A program made the translations under genes and the position numbers. The notes beneath the pieces were generated by a model. That model searched no databases. It was not told where the DNA came from and was given only the letters and a program-made list of their open reading frames with translations. Source: an uncultured Lachnospiraceae bacterium (GTDB lineage Bacteria; Bacillota; Clostridia; Lachnospirales; Lachnospiraceae). Taken from it: 13,695 bases of DNA. Below, piece after piece: positions 13,580-13,695 of this stretch. Where the stretch lies: contig CAJUQB010000013.1 of the NCBI GenBank assembly GCA_910588285.1, positions 35,241 to 48,935 of the forward strand. The letters are read 5' to 3'. The number at the start of each line of letters is the position of its first letter. Within the stretch, counting starts at the first letter, position 1.

Positions 13580-13695
13580 CTACTGTGCGATGGTATATAG
13601 AGCATAAAAATACCCCTTCCTTTCCATCAGGCAGTCAAAGCTGCCAGTCTCCACAATGCGCCCCTCCTTCAGCACAAGAATGTTGTCATACCGCT
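13580..13695 (-). CDS. ABC exporter ATP-binding subunit, C-terminal end (runs off window)
   Basis: Only the last 37 residues are present, beginning RYDNILVLKEGRIVETGSFD and ending YALYTIAQ before a TAG at 13580-13582. The pattern ILVLKEGRIVETG followed by a short helix and a YxxLY ending is typical of the C-terminus of the nucleotide-binding domain in type-1 ABC exporters, just after the D- and H-loops. The motifs that would identify the substrate class lie outside the window. It is co-oriented with the transporter-glycosidase gene, 106 bp upstream of it. Confidence 0.87.
   Translation of the reverse strand, partial: RYDNILVLKEGRIVETGSFDCLMERKGYFYALYTIAQ

Overview
The window looks like a chromosomal segment of a moderately GC-rich Clostridia, most likely Lachnospiraceae (inference). 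The reasons are the AGGAGG-type ribosome sites, TTGACA/TATAAT-like promoters, and the gene content: VTC-domain/DUF4956/CotH genes, a multi-PAS hybrid kinase, GH2 enzymes and a type-1 ABC exporter. I found no tRNA, rRNA, CRISPR array, transposase or phage gene.

Left edge: the 5' part of an SGNH/GDSL hydrolase gene on the minus strand (1-379) diverges from a plus-strand block. That block holds an OmpR-family response regulator and a membrane histidine kinase (590-2540), an RmuC-family gene (2588-3865), then a tight trio: a VTC/polyphosphate-polymerase-domain protein, a DUF4956 membrane protein and a membrane-anchored extracytoplasmic CotH-family kinase (4060-7207).

The control DNA is the most informative part of this block. 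The regulator promoter and the VTC promoter carry nearly the same direct repeat, two TTCAAT half-sites 11 bp apart. In both it lies in the -35 region of a promoter with a good -10 but no good -35, as expected for OmpR-type activation. The regulator therefore probably controls both itself and the VTC-DUF4956-CotH operon. The regulator message appears leaderless. The VTC gene appears to start at an AUA codon behind an almost perfect anti-Shine-Dalgarno complement. A degenerate copy of the kinase gene's 3' end sits just before the VTC gene, suggesting that rmuC came to separate kinase and VTC genes that were once adjacent.

Right half (minus strand): the end of an ABC exporter gene (13580-13695), then a 998-residue fusion of a major facilitator transporter to a cytoplasmic GH2 glycosidase (10477-13473), then a 1058-residue soluble hybrid histidine kinase with five PAS-like modules and a C-terminal receiver (7216-10392). 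The hybrid kinase and CotH genes converge with only 8 bp between their stop codons.

Working model: the two-component system senses an envelope or phosphate-related signal and switches on a polyphosphate-type enzyme, a membrane partner and a surface kinase. Separately, the fusion protein would import a glycoside and hydrolyse it at the inner face of the membrane.
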